The position numbers and the translations under genes are program-made. A stretch of 46,498 nucleotides of DNA from a virus. Location: IMG/VR virus record IMGVR_UViG_3300010397_000057, positions 1 through 46,498 of that record. The stretch is one strand, 5' to 3'. Below, in pieces: positions 20,282-27,925 of the stretch (its first letter is position 1; the number at the start of each line of letters is the position of its first letter). A model generated the notes under the pieces. The model ran no database searches and was not told the origin of the DNA. It was given only the letters and a program-made list of their open reading frames with translations.

Positions 20282-20606
20282 TGCGCTACGGTCTGTTCCG
20301 AGCCGCTCCCCCTGGGTCGCACTGGAGGGATTGGTTCCCCAGTCACCGGGGCGACGACCGCGGGTTCGTCAGACAGCTTCACGGCCGTCGTCTCGGTGGC
20401 CCCATCGCCGTCGAGGCAGAGCTCCATGGTCGAACGTCCGCAACCAGTCTCGATGGCACCCCGGCCGGCGTGAGCGGGAAGCGGGAAGGCGAGGCCCCGA
20501 CCGGCCCGCCTGGCCTCACCCGCTCGCGCCGGCCCCTGAACGCCGGAGCGGGCGCCTGCACTGGCTTGCGGGCCCCGCTCCGGCCTCCAAACGGAGGGTC
20601 GGCAAC
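20282..20606. other. Upstream region of rightward genes, no confident gene
   Basis: A leftward 70-codon frame (20215-20427) covers part of it but has no ribosome site, and its last third translates the operator repeats, so it is doubtful. The stretch probably holds the promoter and leader of the rightward gene at 20607. GGGAAGCGGGAAGG and several GC-rich repeats occur at 20477-20495. No clear terminator. Confidence 0.4.
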
Positions 20607-20972
20607 GTGAACACCGAGCAGCAGGCAGCAGTCCCCGCCGAGCCAGGCGAGATGCTCGACCTGGACCTCGCCACCGTCAAAGCCCGGCTCGTCGACGACG
20701 ACGACGGACGGATCGTGATCGCCCTCGAAGACGCGGACGGCGTGGCCTACCTGTCGGTCCGGGCCAACATCGACGCCGAGAGCGCCGTACGACGGCTCCG
20801 GCTCGCGCTGGAGCGGCTGGAGCCGGAGGTGCGCCGCCGGACGATCGGATACCGCGCGGAGCACATCCTGCTGACCGGCCCGACGCCGTGGCCGAGCCGG
20901 TCGTTGCCGGGGCCGAAGCCGAAGTTCTCCGGGCCCCGGCCGATCGGGGAGTTCCCTGCGGAGGGCATGTGA
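20607..20972 (+). CDS. Hypothetical protein, 121 aa
   Basis: VNTEQQAAVPAEPGEMLDLD from GTG 20607, with GGAGGG nine bases upstream. An acidic N-terminal part, then alternating strands (DGRIVIALEDADGVAYLSVR) and an Arg-rich helix (VRRLRLALERLEPEVRRR). The end is proline-rich. First gene of a rightward group beside the GntR regulator and possibly controlled by it. Its role is not known. Confidence 0.6.
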   Translation: MNTEQQAAVPAEPGEMLDLDLATVKARLVDDDDGRIVIALEDADGVAYLSVRANIDAESAVRRLRLALERLEPEVRRRTIGYRAEHILLTGPTPWPSRSLPGPKPKFSGPRPIGEFPAEGM

Positions 20973-21006
20973 GGGTGGGGTCACCCGTTCGGGGGATGCC
21001 CGCCTG

Positions 21007-21020
21007 CCACGCTAGCGTGG
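21007..21020 (+). promoter_or_regulatory. 14-bp palindrome before rightward genes
   Basis: CCACGCTAGCGTGG is a perfect palindrome. It contains TAGCGT, which could be a -10 element for the rightward gene at 21064, with a repressor site superimposed. A weak TTCGGG lies about 19 bases upstream as a possible -35. The palindrome is certain; the promoter role is a guess. Confidence 0.4.
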
Positions 21021-21063
21021 CATCATGAATGGGTCAGCAAGACAGCGACCCGAGGAGCCCGAG

Positions 21064-21294
21064 ATGCCCGCCTTTACCGTCGAGATCCAGGCCAGCAACG
21101 CCGACCAGTCCGTGTGGCAGGCGCTGCACCCGGCCGAGAACACCGAGGGCGACAGCGCCGAGACTGTGGCCGTCGACGTCGCGAAGCACCAGACCATCGC
21201 CGAGGGCGAGAACTGGCGGGTGTGCGTCTGGGAAGGCGCCGACGCCGACACGGGCGTGCGGGCGGTCGCCGAGATGTACGCCACCGACCTGTGA
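21064..21294 (+). CDS. Hypothetical protein, 76 aa
   Basis: MPAFTVEIQASNADQSVWQA from ATG 21064, preceded by GAGGAG at a spacing of eight bases; the in-frame ATG at 21025 has no such site. Beta-rich: TVEIQAS, WRVCVWEGADADTG, VRAVAEMYATDL. Small, probably a single sheet with one helix. Coupled (GTGA) to the HTH gene downstream. Confidence 0.62.
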   Translation: MPAFTVEIQASNADQSVWQALHPAENTEGDSAETVAVDVAKHQTIAEGENWRVCVWEGADADTGVRAVAEMYATDL

Positions 21295-21491
21295 TCCAGC
21301 ACTTCCACGAAGGCCGCCGCGTCGTCACCACCAAGGAGGCAGCGGCCCTGCGGGGCATCACCGAGGCGTCGATGCGCAAGGACATCCTCCGGCGCAAAGC
21401 GGCCGGCACGGTGACCGAGCTGCCCGCGATCGACGGCCGGACGCCCGTCTACTACCCCGAAGACCTCGGCATCCAGGAGGACACCCCGTGA
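21291..21491 (+). CDS. Small HTH protein, excisionase candidate
   Basis: 66 residues starting at GTG 21291 (GTGA overlap). RRVVTTKEAAALRGITEASM then RKDILRRKAAGTVTELPAID and PVYYPEDLG: a MerR/Xis-type winged helix in which 'TTKEAA.lrGit..smRk' is the DNA-reading helix pair. Size and fold fit an excisionase (Xis) that would direct the integrase to excise, although it lies 2 kb from int. Other regulator roles are possible. Confidence 0.6.
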   Translation: MIQHFHEGRRVVTTKEAAALRGITEASMRKDILRRKAAGTVTELPAIDGRTPVYYPEDLGIQEDTP

Positions 21492-21655
21492 AGACCATCG
21501 CCGAGTACGCCGAGAAGTTCCGCACCGAGTACCCGTTCCGGTACGCCATCGCCTTCGGTGAAATGGAAGGCGCCCTCACGGCCGGGGATGACCTGGTCGA
21601 GCAGATGCGCCTGCTCCAGGCCGCCCTGAAGCAGGTCGAGGACGAGCAGTCCTGA
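21488..21655 (+). CDS. Hypothetical helical protein, 55 aa
   Basis: VKTIAEYAEKFRTEYPFRYA starts at GTG 21488, coupled to the HTH gene. Two helices with a loop; the second (LVEQMRLLQAALKQVEDEQS) is amphipathic. It is the last gene of the rightward set and ends 13 bases before a terminator. No known family. Confidence 0.6.
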   Translation: MKTIAEYAEKFRTEYPFRYAIAFGEMEGALTAGDDLVEQMRLLQAALKQVEDEQS

Positions 21656-21668
21656 GACGCACAGAAGC

Positions 21669-21701
21669 GCCCCGCCCCTCCCGTTGAGGAGGAGCGGGGG
21701 C
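21669..21701. terminator. Bidirectional terminator
   Basis: GCCCCGCCCCTCC (from 21669) pairs, with one or two mismatches, with GGAGGAGCGGGGGC (ending 21701) around a short loop. It lies between the end of the rightward genes (21655) and the end of hicB (21726) and would serve both strands. Confidence 0.6.
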
Positions 21702-21725
21702 ACTGTCGTTCGCGGTGTGGAAGAT

Positions 21726-21974
21726 TCAGCAGGTGGCGAGGGTGAGCCGGGCGGGGACATGCGTTGTCGCGGCAGCCCGTTCGACCTGGAGCTCGGAGAC
21801 GGATGCCGGCTTTTCGCCCTCGGCAAGGTAGAAGCCGATCGCCTCAGCGAGCGCTTCCTGGAGTTCCTTCATGTTCCGGCCGGCCGCGAAGCAGCCGGGT
21901 AGGTCGTTGACCTCGGCCCAAATCTGATCGTCTTCGAAATGGACCGTCAGGTGCAGCACCCGTACGTCGGACAT
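21726..21974 (-). CDS. hicB: HicB-type antitoxin
   Basis: 82 residues. VRVLHLTVHFEDDQIWAEVN then DLPGCFAAGRNMKELQEALA and EAIGFYLAEGE match the HicB partial RNase-H fold ('...y.a.v.dLPGc.t.G.t..Ea..n..eAi..yl'). HicB binds and neutralises HicA and represses the operon. No separate DNA-binding domain is evident in the short tail. Start ATG 21974 with GGGAGGGGAA upstream; it lies 25 bases after hicA. Confidence 0.82.
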   Translation of the reverse strand: MSDVRVLHLTVHFEDDQIWAEVNDLPGCFAAGRNMKELQEALAEAIGFYLAEGEKPASVSELQVERAAATTHVPARLTLATC

Positions 21975-21999
21975 GTGACTTCCCCTCCCTCTCGCGCGC

Positions 22000-22224
22000 C
22001 TACTTCAAACCGGCCTGGGTCAAGATCCTGCTGGTCAGGCCGACAGCGTACTGTTCGCCGTTGCAGCTGGGGAGCGTGATGGGCCGGCATCCCTCCTTCT
22101 CCATCTTCACCACATGCTTGCCGCCGAGCGTGCGTTTCCACCCGTTTGCTTCAAGCAGCGCTTGCGCTTCGCGCTGGTTCATCGTTCTGGGTAGCTGCTG
22201 GCGCTTCTTGAACCACCGTGGCAC
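22000..22224 (-). CDS. hicA: HicA-type mRNA interferase toxin
   Basis: 74 residues from GTG 22224, supported by GGAGG five bases upstream. QREAQALLEANGWKRTLGGK then H37-VVKMEKEGCRPITLP: the double-stranded RNA-binding-like fold with the catalytic histidine in 'GGKH' (usually 'GGSH'). HicA cleaves mRNA and arrests growth. The toxin-first order is the usual one. In a temperate phage it could stabilise the prophage or exclude other phages. The N-terminal ten residues are basic. Confidence 0.82.
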   Translation of the reverse strand: MPRWFKKRQQLPRTMNQREAQALLEANGWKRTLGGKHVVKMEKEGCRPITLPSCNGEQYAVGLTSRILTQAGLK

Positions 22225-22295
22225 GTCGACCTCCGTCCCGTCCATAGGCGGAAGGCCCGAGCGAATCACAGTCCGTGTTCTGACGGCAACTCCAC

Positions 22296-22314
22296 TAACG
22301 ACTGTGAGTCGTAA
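22296..22314. promoter_or_regulatory. Inverted repeat upstream of hicAB
   Basis: TAACGACT (22296-22303), spacer GTG, AGTCGTAA (22307-22314): an 8-bp inverted repeat with one mismatch, about 70 bases before hicA. A likely operator for autoregulation. Another short repeat, GTCCG-AG-CGGAC, lies at 22344-22355. Confidence 0.5.
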
Positions 22315-22363
22315 CGGCGCACTTGTCCGAATTCGCGTCACCCGTCCGAGCGGACAAAACGAA

Positions 22364-22399
22364 ACAGCACCCGCCCGGCCGAAGCCGAGCGGGTGCTGT
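22364..22399 (-). terminator. Late-operon terminator
   Basis: A perfect 11-bp stem, ACAGCACCCGC (22364-22374) with GCGGGTGCTGT (22389-22399), loop of 14. On the minus strand the stem is followed by TTCGTTTTGTCC, a T-rich tract. This is a good intrinsic terminator for the leftward late (head-tail-lysis) transcript, insulating hicAB. The stretch 22400-22537 holds no gene I can support. Confidence 0.78.
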
Positions 22400-22537
22400 C
22401 GCGGACGACGGGGTTCCTGCGTGTGAGTGCGTTCAGCGTACCCGGGGGGCAGCTTCGGCCGCGTGGGGGCGCTTCTGTGTCAACTCTCGATTGACAGTAA
22501 CTGCCAGTCTGGCAGTTGCTGGTAGATCACTGGCAGA

Positions 22538-22699
22538 TCAGATCGACGACTGGAACCCGGCCACGGCGTCCTTCGGCTGCTCCATCTCCTTGCGCATCCG
22601 GTCGAGCAGCTCGACGAGGGCCGGGGACTGGGCGCGGAGCCGGGCGAAGGAGAGCTCCGCCGGGTCGGGCAGGGCGAGCGGCTCGTCGTCGGCGTCCAT
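22538..22699 (-). CDS. Small late protein, 53 aa
   Basis: MDADDEPLALPDPAELSFAR then LRAQSPALVELLDRMRKEME and a short end (VAGFQSSI). Acidic N-terminus and one amphipathic helix. The ribosome site is weak; a GTG at 22708 is the alternative start. Last gene of the late operon, after the holin candidate, so a lysis regulator or a head/tail accessory is conceivable. No family recognised. Confidence 0.5.
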   Translation of the reverse strand: MDADDEPLALPDPAELSFARLRAQSPALVELLDRMRKEMEQPKDAVAGFQSSI

Positions 22700-22718
22700 G
22701 CCGAGCACGGTACTCAGG

Positions 22719-22964
22719 TCAGGTCGTCGCCGGGGGCAGGACCTTGCGGGCCACCCAGGACACCGCCGCGGTGACGGCCGAGCGGGCGGCGAGCGCACCG
22801 ACGGCGAGCCAGTAGCTCTTGTCCCAGTGGACGTCGGCGAGCAGCGGGGTCACGGCGAGCAGGACGGCGGCGAGGATGTCGACGCCGATGGACTGGACGA
22901 ACGTCCGCCAGGCGCGGTTGCGGGCGTCGGTGGCGGCGTCCGCCGGAACGGGGAGTTGGGACAT
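22719..22964 (-). CDS. Holin candidate, 81 aa
   Basis: MSQLPVPADAATDARNRAWR precedes two hydrophobic segments: VDILAAVLLAVTPLLADV (about 28-45) and SYWLAVGALAARSAVTAAVS (50-69), with a short basic tail. Two-helix proteins with this soluble N-terminus are common next to endolysin genes in Streptomyces-type phages and are taken to be holins, forming the lesion through which the endolysin reaches the wall. GAGGAGGGG is upstream of ATG 22964. Confidence 0.68.
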   Translation of the reverse strand: MSQLPVPADAATDARNRAWRTFVQSIGVDILAAVLLAVTPLLADVHWDKSYWLAVGALAARSAVTAAVSWVARKVLPPATT

Positions 22965-22974
22965 GACCCCTCCT

Positions 22975-23029
22975 CGGGGGATTCAGGGAAACCGGCTCAA
23001 GCCTGAACGGCGAGCCGGGGGATTCAGGG
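22975..23029. repeat. Direct repeat flanking a hairpin
   Basis: CGGGGGATTCAGGG occurs at 22975-22988 and 23016-23029, 41 bp apart. Between them CCGGCTC (22992-22998) pairs with GAGCCGG (23012-23018). The element sits between the holin ribosome site and the promoter of the rightward mini-gene. It may regulate holin expression or insulate the two genes. Confidence 0.55.
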
Positions 23030-23057
23030 TTCACACCCGTTCGAACAGGTGTACGGT
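23030..23057 (+). promoter_or_regulatory. Promoter for the rightward mini-gene
   Basis: TTCACA (23030-23035), a 16-base gap, then TACGGT (23052-23057), fitting a sigma-70-type -35 / TAnnnT -10 pair. The ATG at 23066 is nine bases after the -10, so the transcript would be nearly leaderless, as is common in actinobacteria. Confidence 0.5.
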
Positions 23058-23065
23058 TTCGTCGC

Positions 23066-23212
23066 ATGGACGAGCAATGCGCAGCAACAAAGACCAGCCC
23101 GACCGCCGAGGGCGACGTCGAGGTGCGCTGCAAGAAGAAGCCGGGTCACGTCGAGGCGGGCGACCCGCAGCACGAGGGCAAGGTCGGGCCGTTTCCGGTG
23201 CGGTGGCGCTAG
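23066..23212 (+). CDS. Rightward 48-residue protein in the lysis region
   Basis: Reads MDEQCAATKTSPTAEGDVEV, CKKKPGHVEAGDPQHEGKVG and PFPVRW(R). The spacing of C, H and the 'GPFPVRW' ending resembles small conserved actinophage proteins. It is encoded opposite to the lysis genes, with its own promoter. Its TAG and the TAG of the leftward neighbour share the palindrome CTAG (23209-23212), so the two genes abut exactly. Function unknown; possibly lysogen-expressed. Confidence 0.65.
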   Translation: MDEQCAATKTSPTAEGDVEVRCKKKPGHVEAGDPQHEGKVGPFPVRWR

Positions 23213-23577
23213 TACCGGCCGTTCGCGGTCCCGCCGTCGACGAACGACCGGAGCCGCTCGATCGTGGCGGTCGGCTGCATGATCGCGCCGCGGAGGTTCC
23301 GCAGATCCCGGGCCAGCGCCTCCGCCTCCGCGCGGCAGTTGGCCAGCTCCCGGCGGACCTCCGCCACCTCCCGGCGCGCATCCGCCGACTCAAGCCGGGC
23401 CTGCCGTGTCTCCTCCTGGAACTCCTGCACCCACTTCAAGCTGGAGTCCGACAGCCGGTCCGCGACCTCGGCCTTCCGGCTCCGCCGGCCGGTGAACGCC
23501 TGCACCAGCACCGCCAGGCCGCCACCACCGAACAGCAGCGACGCGACCGTCACCAGCAGCTGCAGCCACGGGTTCAC
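23209..23577 (-). CDS. Membrane-anchored coiled-coil protein (lysis region)
   Basis: 122 residues from GTG 23577 (GTGA). One transmembrane helix, residues 5-27 (LQLLVTVASLLFGGGGLAVL), then RRSRKAE and a long coiled coil (EFQEETRQARLESADARREV, AEVRRELANCRAEAEALARD). It resembles lysis-region proteins of Gram-positive phages with holin-like or holin-modulating roles. Spanins are not expected in Gram-positive hosts. Confidence 0.6.
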   Translation of the reverse strand: MNPWLQLLVTVASLLFGGGGLAVLVQAFTGRRSRKAEVADRLSDSSLKWVQEFQEETRQARLESADARREVAEVRRELANCRAEAEALARDLRNLRGAIMQPTATIERLRSFVDGGTANGRY

Positions 23578-23972
23578 GCCGGACCTCGCAAATCCCGGCG
23601 GATCTGCTCCGCCCGCCACGTGTTCGCGCCCGCCCACGCCAGGCAGATCGCGCCGGCCAGCAACGCCCGCCAGCCGAGCGTCGCCACGGCCGCCGAATAC
23701 CAGATGAGCGCACCCGCGCCGATGAGCATGCCCGCCTGCTCCAGCTGCATCGCATACGGGCGGCGCAGGACGATCCCGGTCAACCCGAGCAGCCCGGAGA
23801 GGAGCAGCCCACCGGACCAGACGTGCAGCGCCCAGTCACGCAGCAGCGCTGCGAGAGAGTCCGGGGGCGGAGCGCCGATGGTGTAGGCCAGACCGACGAG
23901 CAGCGACACGACGAGCAGCAGCACCTCGTGCGGCCTGTGGCGGCCGCTCACCACGACCGTCCGGCCTTCCAT
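23574..23972 (-). CDS. Four-helix membrane protein
   Basis: 132 residues. Hydrophobic segments at about 17-33 (VLLLVVSLLVGLAYTIG), 50-68 (WSGGLLLSGLLGLTGIVL), 78-98 (AGMLIGAGALIWYSAAVATL) and 100-116. Both ends are basic (HRPHE and RRDLRGPA). It could be a second holin or antiholin next to the endolysin. It starts at ATG 23972, four bases after the endolysin stop, and overlaps the next gene. Confidence 0.62.
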   Translation of the reverse strand: MEGRTVVVSGRHRPHEVLLLVVSLLVGLAYTIGAPPPDSLAALLRDWALHVWSGGLLLSGLLGLTGIVLRRPYAMQLEQAGMLIGAGALIWYSAAVATLGWRALLAGAICLAWAGANTWRAEQIRRDLRGPA

Positions 23973-23976
23973 TGAC

Positions 23977-24696
23977 TCAGCTCTCGTCCGGCACGAACCG
24001 CAGAGCGGCGAGCTTCGCCGCCACCTTCCCGGCGAGCACGTCCAGGTCGGCGTCGGTCAGCGTGACCGGCCGCGGTGCGAGCAGCTGCCCGAGCGGGGAC
24101 CCTGCGGCAAACCCGGCCGCCTGCGGGGAGAGCTCGCCGATCAGCACGGCGCGCAGCCGGGCCTCATCGTGCAGGATGTCCCCGACCGTCCGGTCCACGT
24201 TGCCGTTCAGGGCCGTGCCGGTGCCGGGCACCTTGTCGCTGAGATTCACGTCTGCCACTCCTCCGATCGTGGCCCACGGCTGTTCGCCGTCGGCCCGCTG
24301 GTCGCCGACCACAGAGAGGTGGCCGTGCGTGAAGTGCTTGTCCGATCCGTCGTACGGCCGCCACACCCACGCGCCGTAGGAGCCGACAGCATGGTTGCTG
24401 AAGATCTGCCCGTTGCTGATGCCGTACTTGGCCCGCGGGTCGTGGTTCCGGCGGATGTCGTCCAGGACCTTGTGAGCGTCGAGCCCGAGGTCCGGGCGGT
24501 TCGGGAAGTCCGCCGCGGTGACGATCTGGCTGCCCCAGCCGGGGAAGTCGTGCGGCGTGTGGTCGGACGTCGGATCGTGCGCGGCGTCACCGATCAGGCC
24601 CCACTCGTCGGCGCCCGTCGCCGGCGGGGCCGCGCGCGAGCCGGTCTTCAGCTGCCGGTGCAGGACCAGCAGGGATCGTGCAGCTCTCCAGGCCAT
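23977..24696 (-). CDS. Endolysin, DD-peptidase / M15-like zinc hydrolase
   Basis: 239 residues from ATG 24696 (AGGAGG upstream). Domain at 30-135: DEWGLIGDAAHDPTSDHTPH with H46, IVTAADFPNRP with D63, and HFTHGHLSVV with H126. This is the H..D..HxH zinc pattern of the hedgehog/DD-peptidase superfamily used as phage peptidoglycan endopeptidases. WVWRPYDGSDKHF is typical of the actinophage version. The C-terminal 60 residues (ALRAVLIGELSP and a final helix) may bind the wall or oligomerise. It lies with the holin candidates, as expected for lysis. Confidence 0.75.
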   Translation of the reverse strand: MAWRAARSLLVLHRQLKTGSRAAPPATGADEWGLIGDAAHDPTSDHTPHDFPGWGSQIVTAADFPNRPDLGLDAHKVLDDIRRNHDPRAKYGISNGQIFSNHAVGSYGAWVWRPYDGSDKHFTHGHLSVVGDQRADGEQPWATIGGVADVNLSDKVPGTGTALNGNVDRTVGDILHDEARLRAVLIGELSPQAAGFAAGSPLGQLLAPRPVTLTDADLDVLAGKVAAKLAALRFVPDES

Positions 24697-24706
24697 GGCC
24701 ACCCTC

Positions 24707-25180
24707 CTACGACTCGGGTGAGACTTCGATGGAGCGGCGGTTGAACGTGCCGGTCCCGGCCGTGACCCGGTAGGTGATGCACGTGTTGTACGCCGTGCCG
24801 TAGGTCAGGCCGGAGATCAGCCGGTTGCCGTTGTGCTGGCACTGGTGCCCGGAGCTGGCGCTCTGCGGTGCCGACGCGGTGTTGTCGTCGCTCGCGAAGA
24901 CGACGGCGCCCGACCCGACTGTCGTGCCGGCCCGGACCTCGACGCTCGTGATCGTGAACGCCAGGCTGGTGCTGTTACGGCCGGTGCACGACCAGATGAC
25001 CGACACCTGCCCGGAGTACGGGGCGGTGAAGCTGACCCCCACGATCCCCGTGGTGGTCAGCGTGTTGACGTACGAGGTGCTGCTCGTCGTGCCGTCCGCG
25101 GTCGTGATGTCGCCGTTCCACACGGCCGGGATGTTGAAGTAGCTGGCCCGGATCTTCTGACCGGCCGCGTAGCTCGCCAT
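24707..25180 (-). CDS. Minor tail protein, beta-rich
   Basis: 157 residues. After MASYAAGQKIRASYFNIPAV the chain is Ser/Thr/Gly-rich with regular strands (VSFTAPYSGQVSVIWSCTGR, TVGSGAVVFASDD). The N-terminal 'aGqkirAs..N' motif is typical of actinophage minor tail proteins located after the tape measure, often in fibre or receptor-binding position. Two Cys (QCQHN, NTCITY) could form a disulfide. Confidence 0.7.
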   Translation of the reverse strand: MASYAAGQKIRASYFNIPAVWNGDITTADGTTSSTSYVNTLTTTGIVGVSFTAPYSGQVSVIWSCTGRNSTSLAFTITSVEVRAGTTVGSGAVVFASDDNTASAPQSASSGHQCQHNGNRLISGLTYGTAYNTCITYRVTAGTGTFNRRSIEVSPES

Positions 25181-25189
25181 CGGCCCTCC

Positions 25190-27925
25190 TCACTTCGCGA
25201 AGATCGGCGGGTTCCACAAGGCCACCGCGGCGCCGGCCGCCTGGGCCTTGGACACCGTGTTGACCGAGCGGGTGACGGTGAACTCCTGCGGGTTGAGCAC
25301 CGCGAAGTTGTCGAAGACGAAATCGACCGGGGCGGTGTTGGTGTTGCCGGTCATGAGCCGGCAGATGCACCCCACGGTGGTGCCCGTCTGCAGGTCCGAA
25401 TTCGACGCCTGGTAGACGAGCTCCCACCGCGGCTCGGTCGCGCCGTCGGCGTAGACCTTCGCCCGGATGACGTCGTTGTCGTCGATGTCCGCGACCAGGA
25501 TCCGGTTCACGGACGTCGAGTGCGTCGTCGCCGACAGCTGCGACGCCAGCTGCACGTTCGCCCCGGCGATCTTGGAGATGACCCGCAGCGTCAGTGACGA
25601 ATCGGTGCCGATCTGCACGTCGATCCAGTACAGGTTCGATGCATCCGCCCGGCGGAGCATGACGCCCCAGTTGATGCCCGCCCCGGTCGGTGTGACCCCG
25701 ACCGTGTTGTACACCCGCACCCGCTGATACGGGGCATAGCCCATGTCGAGCGCGATGTGATGCTCCGTGTTGATCGCGGACACCGAGATGTGGGCCAGCC
25801 CGGCCGCGTTCGAGAACAGCGACGCGGTGCCCGCCCCGACGCTCCATGCCTGGCCGCTGTCCGCGGTCCCCCAGCCGCTGGATGCGGCCGGGACGAACGT
25901 GTCCCGGACCATCGAGGTGATGTTCGTCGCGGTGACCCGCTCGCCAGCAATGCCGACGTCGAGCGGCAGATCATCGGCGACGGTCGTCCACACTTCGGAG
26001 CCGCCCGAGGTGGTGGCCACGTACAGCGTGCCCGCGGTGGCGGTGGCGGAGGCGATCAGTGCGGAGCCGCCGGTGTCGAAACGGCCGACGAACTCGCCCG
26101 TGTCGCCGGTGTCCGCGGCGAAGACCGCGACCCGCCACGGCGCGTACGGGCCGGTGTTCGCCTCGACCCGCCACGACGTGGCGTCCCACACCTCGTTCGC
26201 GCCCTCGAGCGCCATGTCCAGCGTGCCCGGCGGGTACTGGGCAGGCAGGTTGTCGCACGTCATCCGCTTGCCCGGGCGCATCGCCAGCCACGGCGCCCAC
26301 AGCTCCGGATGGTCGATCAGCTGCAGCACCAGCCCGGGGACGCGCATCTCCTCGACGGTGCCGAGGTTGACCCGCCAGCCGGCCTCGTCGACGAGCTGCG
26401 TGTCCAGGGCAACGTTGACCGTCGCCGCGTCCGCGTAGACGACTCCGTTGTTCGCCGCCACATGCTCGGTACCGACGACCGTCTGGGAGCCGCCGGCGAG
26501 CCGGGACACCGTCCACTGATTCCGGACCCGCTGATCGTCCTCGGTCGGGGAGAACGGCAGTTTCACCTGCTGCCGCCGGGTGTCGAGGGCCATCGTCGCC
26601 GCGAGCGACATCCGGTCCTGCGCCGCGGTGTAGGTGATGCCGGCGTTGAACCCGTCGTAGAGCAGGCCGCCGTCGACGGTCTCGCAGTCACGCAGGATCG
26701 CCAGGGCCGTCGCGATCGCCTGCGGGCCCATCGTCGCGGTGCCCGACGTCGAGGACACGCTGGCGGTGATGCCCTCCTCGGCGGCGATCCGGGTGATCCG
26801 CGCCCCGGCCGTCTCACCGACATAGGCGGTGAACGCCTCGTACGGGTCGATCGCGGAGGCGAACGGCGCCCACACGACCAGGTGCGCCACGGACGGCGCG
26901 GACTCGTCGGCGATCCCCGTGGGGTTGATGACCGCCTGCTTCACCGCGCCGAGGGTCGTGGTCGTGATCAGGATGGAGTTCGCGGTGCCGTTATCGATGG
27001 TGATGACGACGTTGAGCCCGCCGCCGATCTGCTCGCCGGTGACGACGATGTTGTGCCACTGGCCGTCGTCGACCGCGACGTTCGTCAGCAGTGGCCCGCC
27101 CGCCGCGCCCGCCGCGGTGATCCACTGCAGGTACAGGCCACCGTCGACGAGCTGGGAGACGTCGATCTCCCACGTGGCGATCGTCCCCAGGGTCTGCCAC
27201 TGCAGGACCGCGTTGAACGCCCCAGCGTCCAGCGCGTTGCACTTCACCGAGAACTCGACCCGCCAGTCGTTCGGCGACCCGCCCGATGGCACGGCACCGA
27301 CCAGGGTGCCGCCGACGCCGTTCGCCGAGAACGTCGGCACCGCCGCCGACCCGGGCGGGCCCGCGGCGGAGGCAAACGCCACGTACGTGCCGGGCTTCAC
27401 GTACATCGCCGTGCCACCAGCGACCGCCGATTCGGCGCGCACCGCCGCCACGCCGTCCTCGAGCGGCCAGTAGGCGACCGGGTTCGTGCGGGGATAGCAG
27501 CGGCGCATCGGCGACTCCAGCGCCGGCACGCCCTGACCCAGCCGGCGCAGAATCCCGGACGCGGAGACGAGCACCTCGGCGATGCTGTCGTTGCCCTCCG
27601 GCCACACCGGCACGATCTCGTCGGCGTAGCCCTGGAACCGCTGCGTGTACCCGGTTCCCGGGTTCATGGAGATCCGCACCGGCGTCTGCCGGCGCACGTT
27701 CGGGTAGTAGATCGACGACGGGTGCCGCGGCGAGAACCGGCTGTCGACGTTGTCGAGGCGGAACCCGACCCGCGTGGGCTGCGTCTGCTGCCCCTCGTCG
27801 GCCGCGCCGAACATGAGCCGGACCTCACCGCGGGACCGGGCGGACACATCCGTCCAGGACCACGTCGCAGGATCAGCGGTCAGGTCCGCCCCGAACGCGA
27901 ACTCGATCCGCGAGGCGATCGTCAC
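25190..27925 (-). CDS. Large minor tail protein with lectin-like domains
   Basis: 911 residues. The N-terminus (IEFAFGADLTADPATWSWTD, RVGFRLDNVDSRFSPRHPSS) follows the pattern of actinophage minor tail proteins that form the distal tail/baseplate. A concanavalin/LamG-like domain lies about 190-340 (DWRVEFSVKCNALDAGAF, GQWHNIVVTGEQI). A second beta domain, about 660-880, has NLYWIDVQIGTDSSLTLRVI. These probably bind wall carbohydrate. It starts at GTG 27925 overlapping the tape measure stop, and it likely acts as Dit/Tal combined. Confidence 0.78.
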   Translation of the reverse strand: MTIASRIEFAFGADLTADPATWSWTDVSARSRGEVRLMFGAADEGQQTQPTRVGFRLDNVDSRFSPRHPSSIYYPNVRRQTPVRISMNPGTGYTQRFQGYADEIVPVWPEGNDSIAEVLVSASGILRRLGQGVPALESPMRRCYPRTNPVAYWPLEDGVAAVRAESAVAGGTAMYVKPGTYVAFASAAGPPGSAAVPTFSANGVGGTLVGAVPSGGSPNDWRVEFSVKCNALDAGAFNAVLQWQTLGTIATWEIDVSQLVDGGLYLQWITAAGAAGGPLLTNVAVDDGQWHNIVVTGEQIGGGLNVVITIDNGTANSILITTTTLGAVKQAVINPTGIADESAPSVAHLVVWAPFASAIDPYEAFTAYVGETAGARITRIAAEEGITASVSSTSGTATMGPQAIATALAILRDCETVDGGLLYDGFNAGITYTAAQDRMSLAATMALDTRRQQVKLPFSPTEDDQRVRNQWTVSRLAGGSQTVVGTEHVAANNGVVYADAATVNVALDTQLVDEAGWRVNLGTVEEMRVPGLVLQLIDHPELWAPWLAMRPGKRMTCDNLPAQYPPGTLDMALEGANEVWDATSWRVEANTGPYAPWRVAVFAADTGDTGEFVGRFDTGGSALIASATATAGTLYVATTSGGSEVWTTVADDLPLDVGIAGERVTATNITSMVRDTFVPAASSGWGTADSGQAWSVGAGTASLFSNAAGLAHISVSAINTEHHIALDMGYAPYQRVRVYNTVGVTPTGAGINWGVMLRRADASNLYWIDVQIGTDSSLTLRVISKIAGANVQLASQLSATTHSTSVNRILVADIDDNDVIRAKVYADGATEPRWELVYQASNSDLQTGTTVGCICRLMTGNTNTAPVDFVFDNFAVLNPQEFTVTRSVNTVSKAQAAGAAVALWNPPIFAK

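Noticed and set aside
20215-20427. Leftward 70-codon frame upstream of the GntR regulator
   Set aside because: No ribosome site, and its C-terminal third is the translation of the operator repeats. Partly gene-like codon use in the first half keeps a small doubt.
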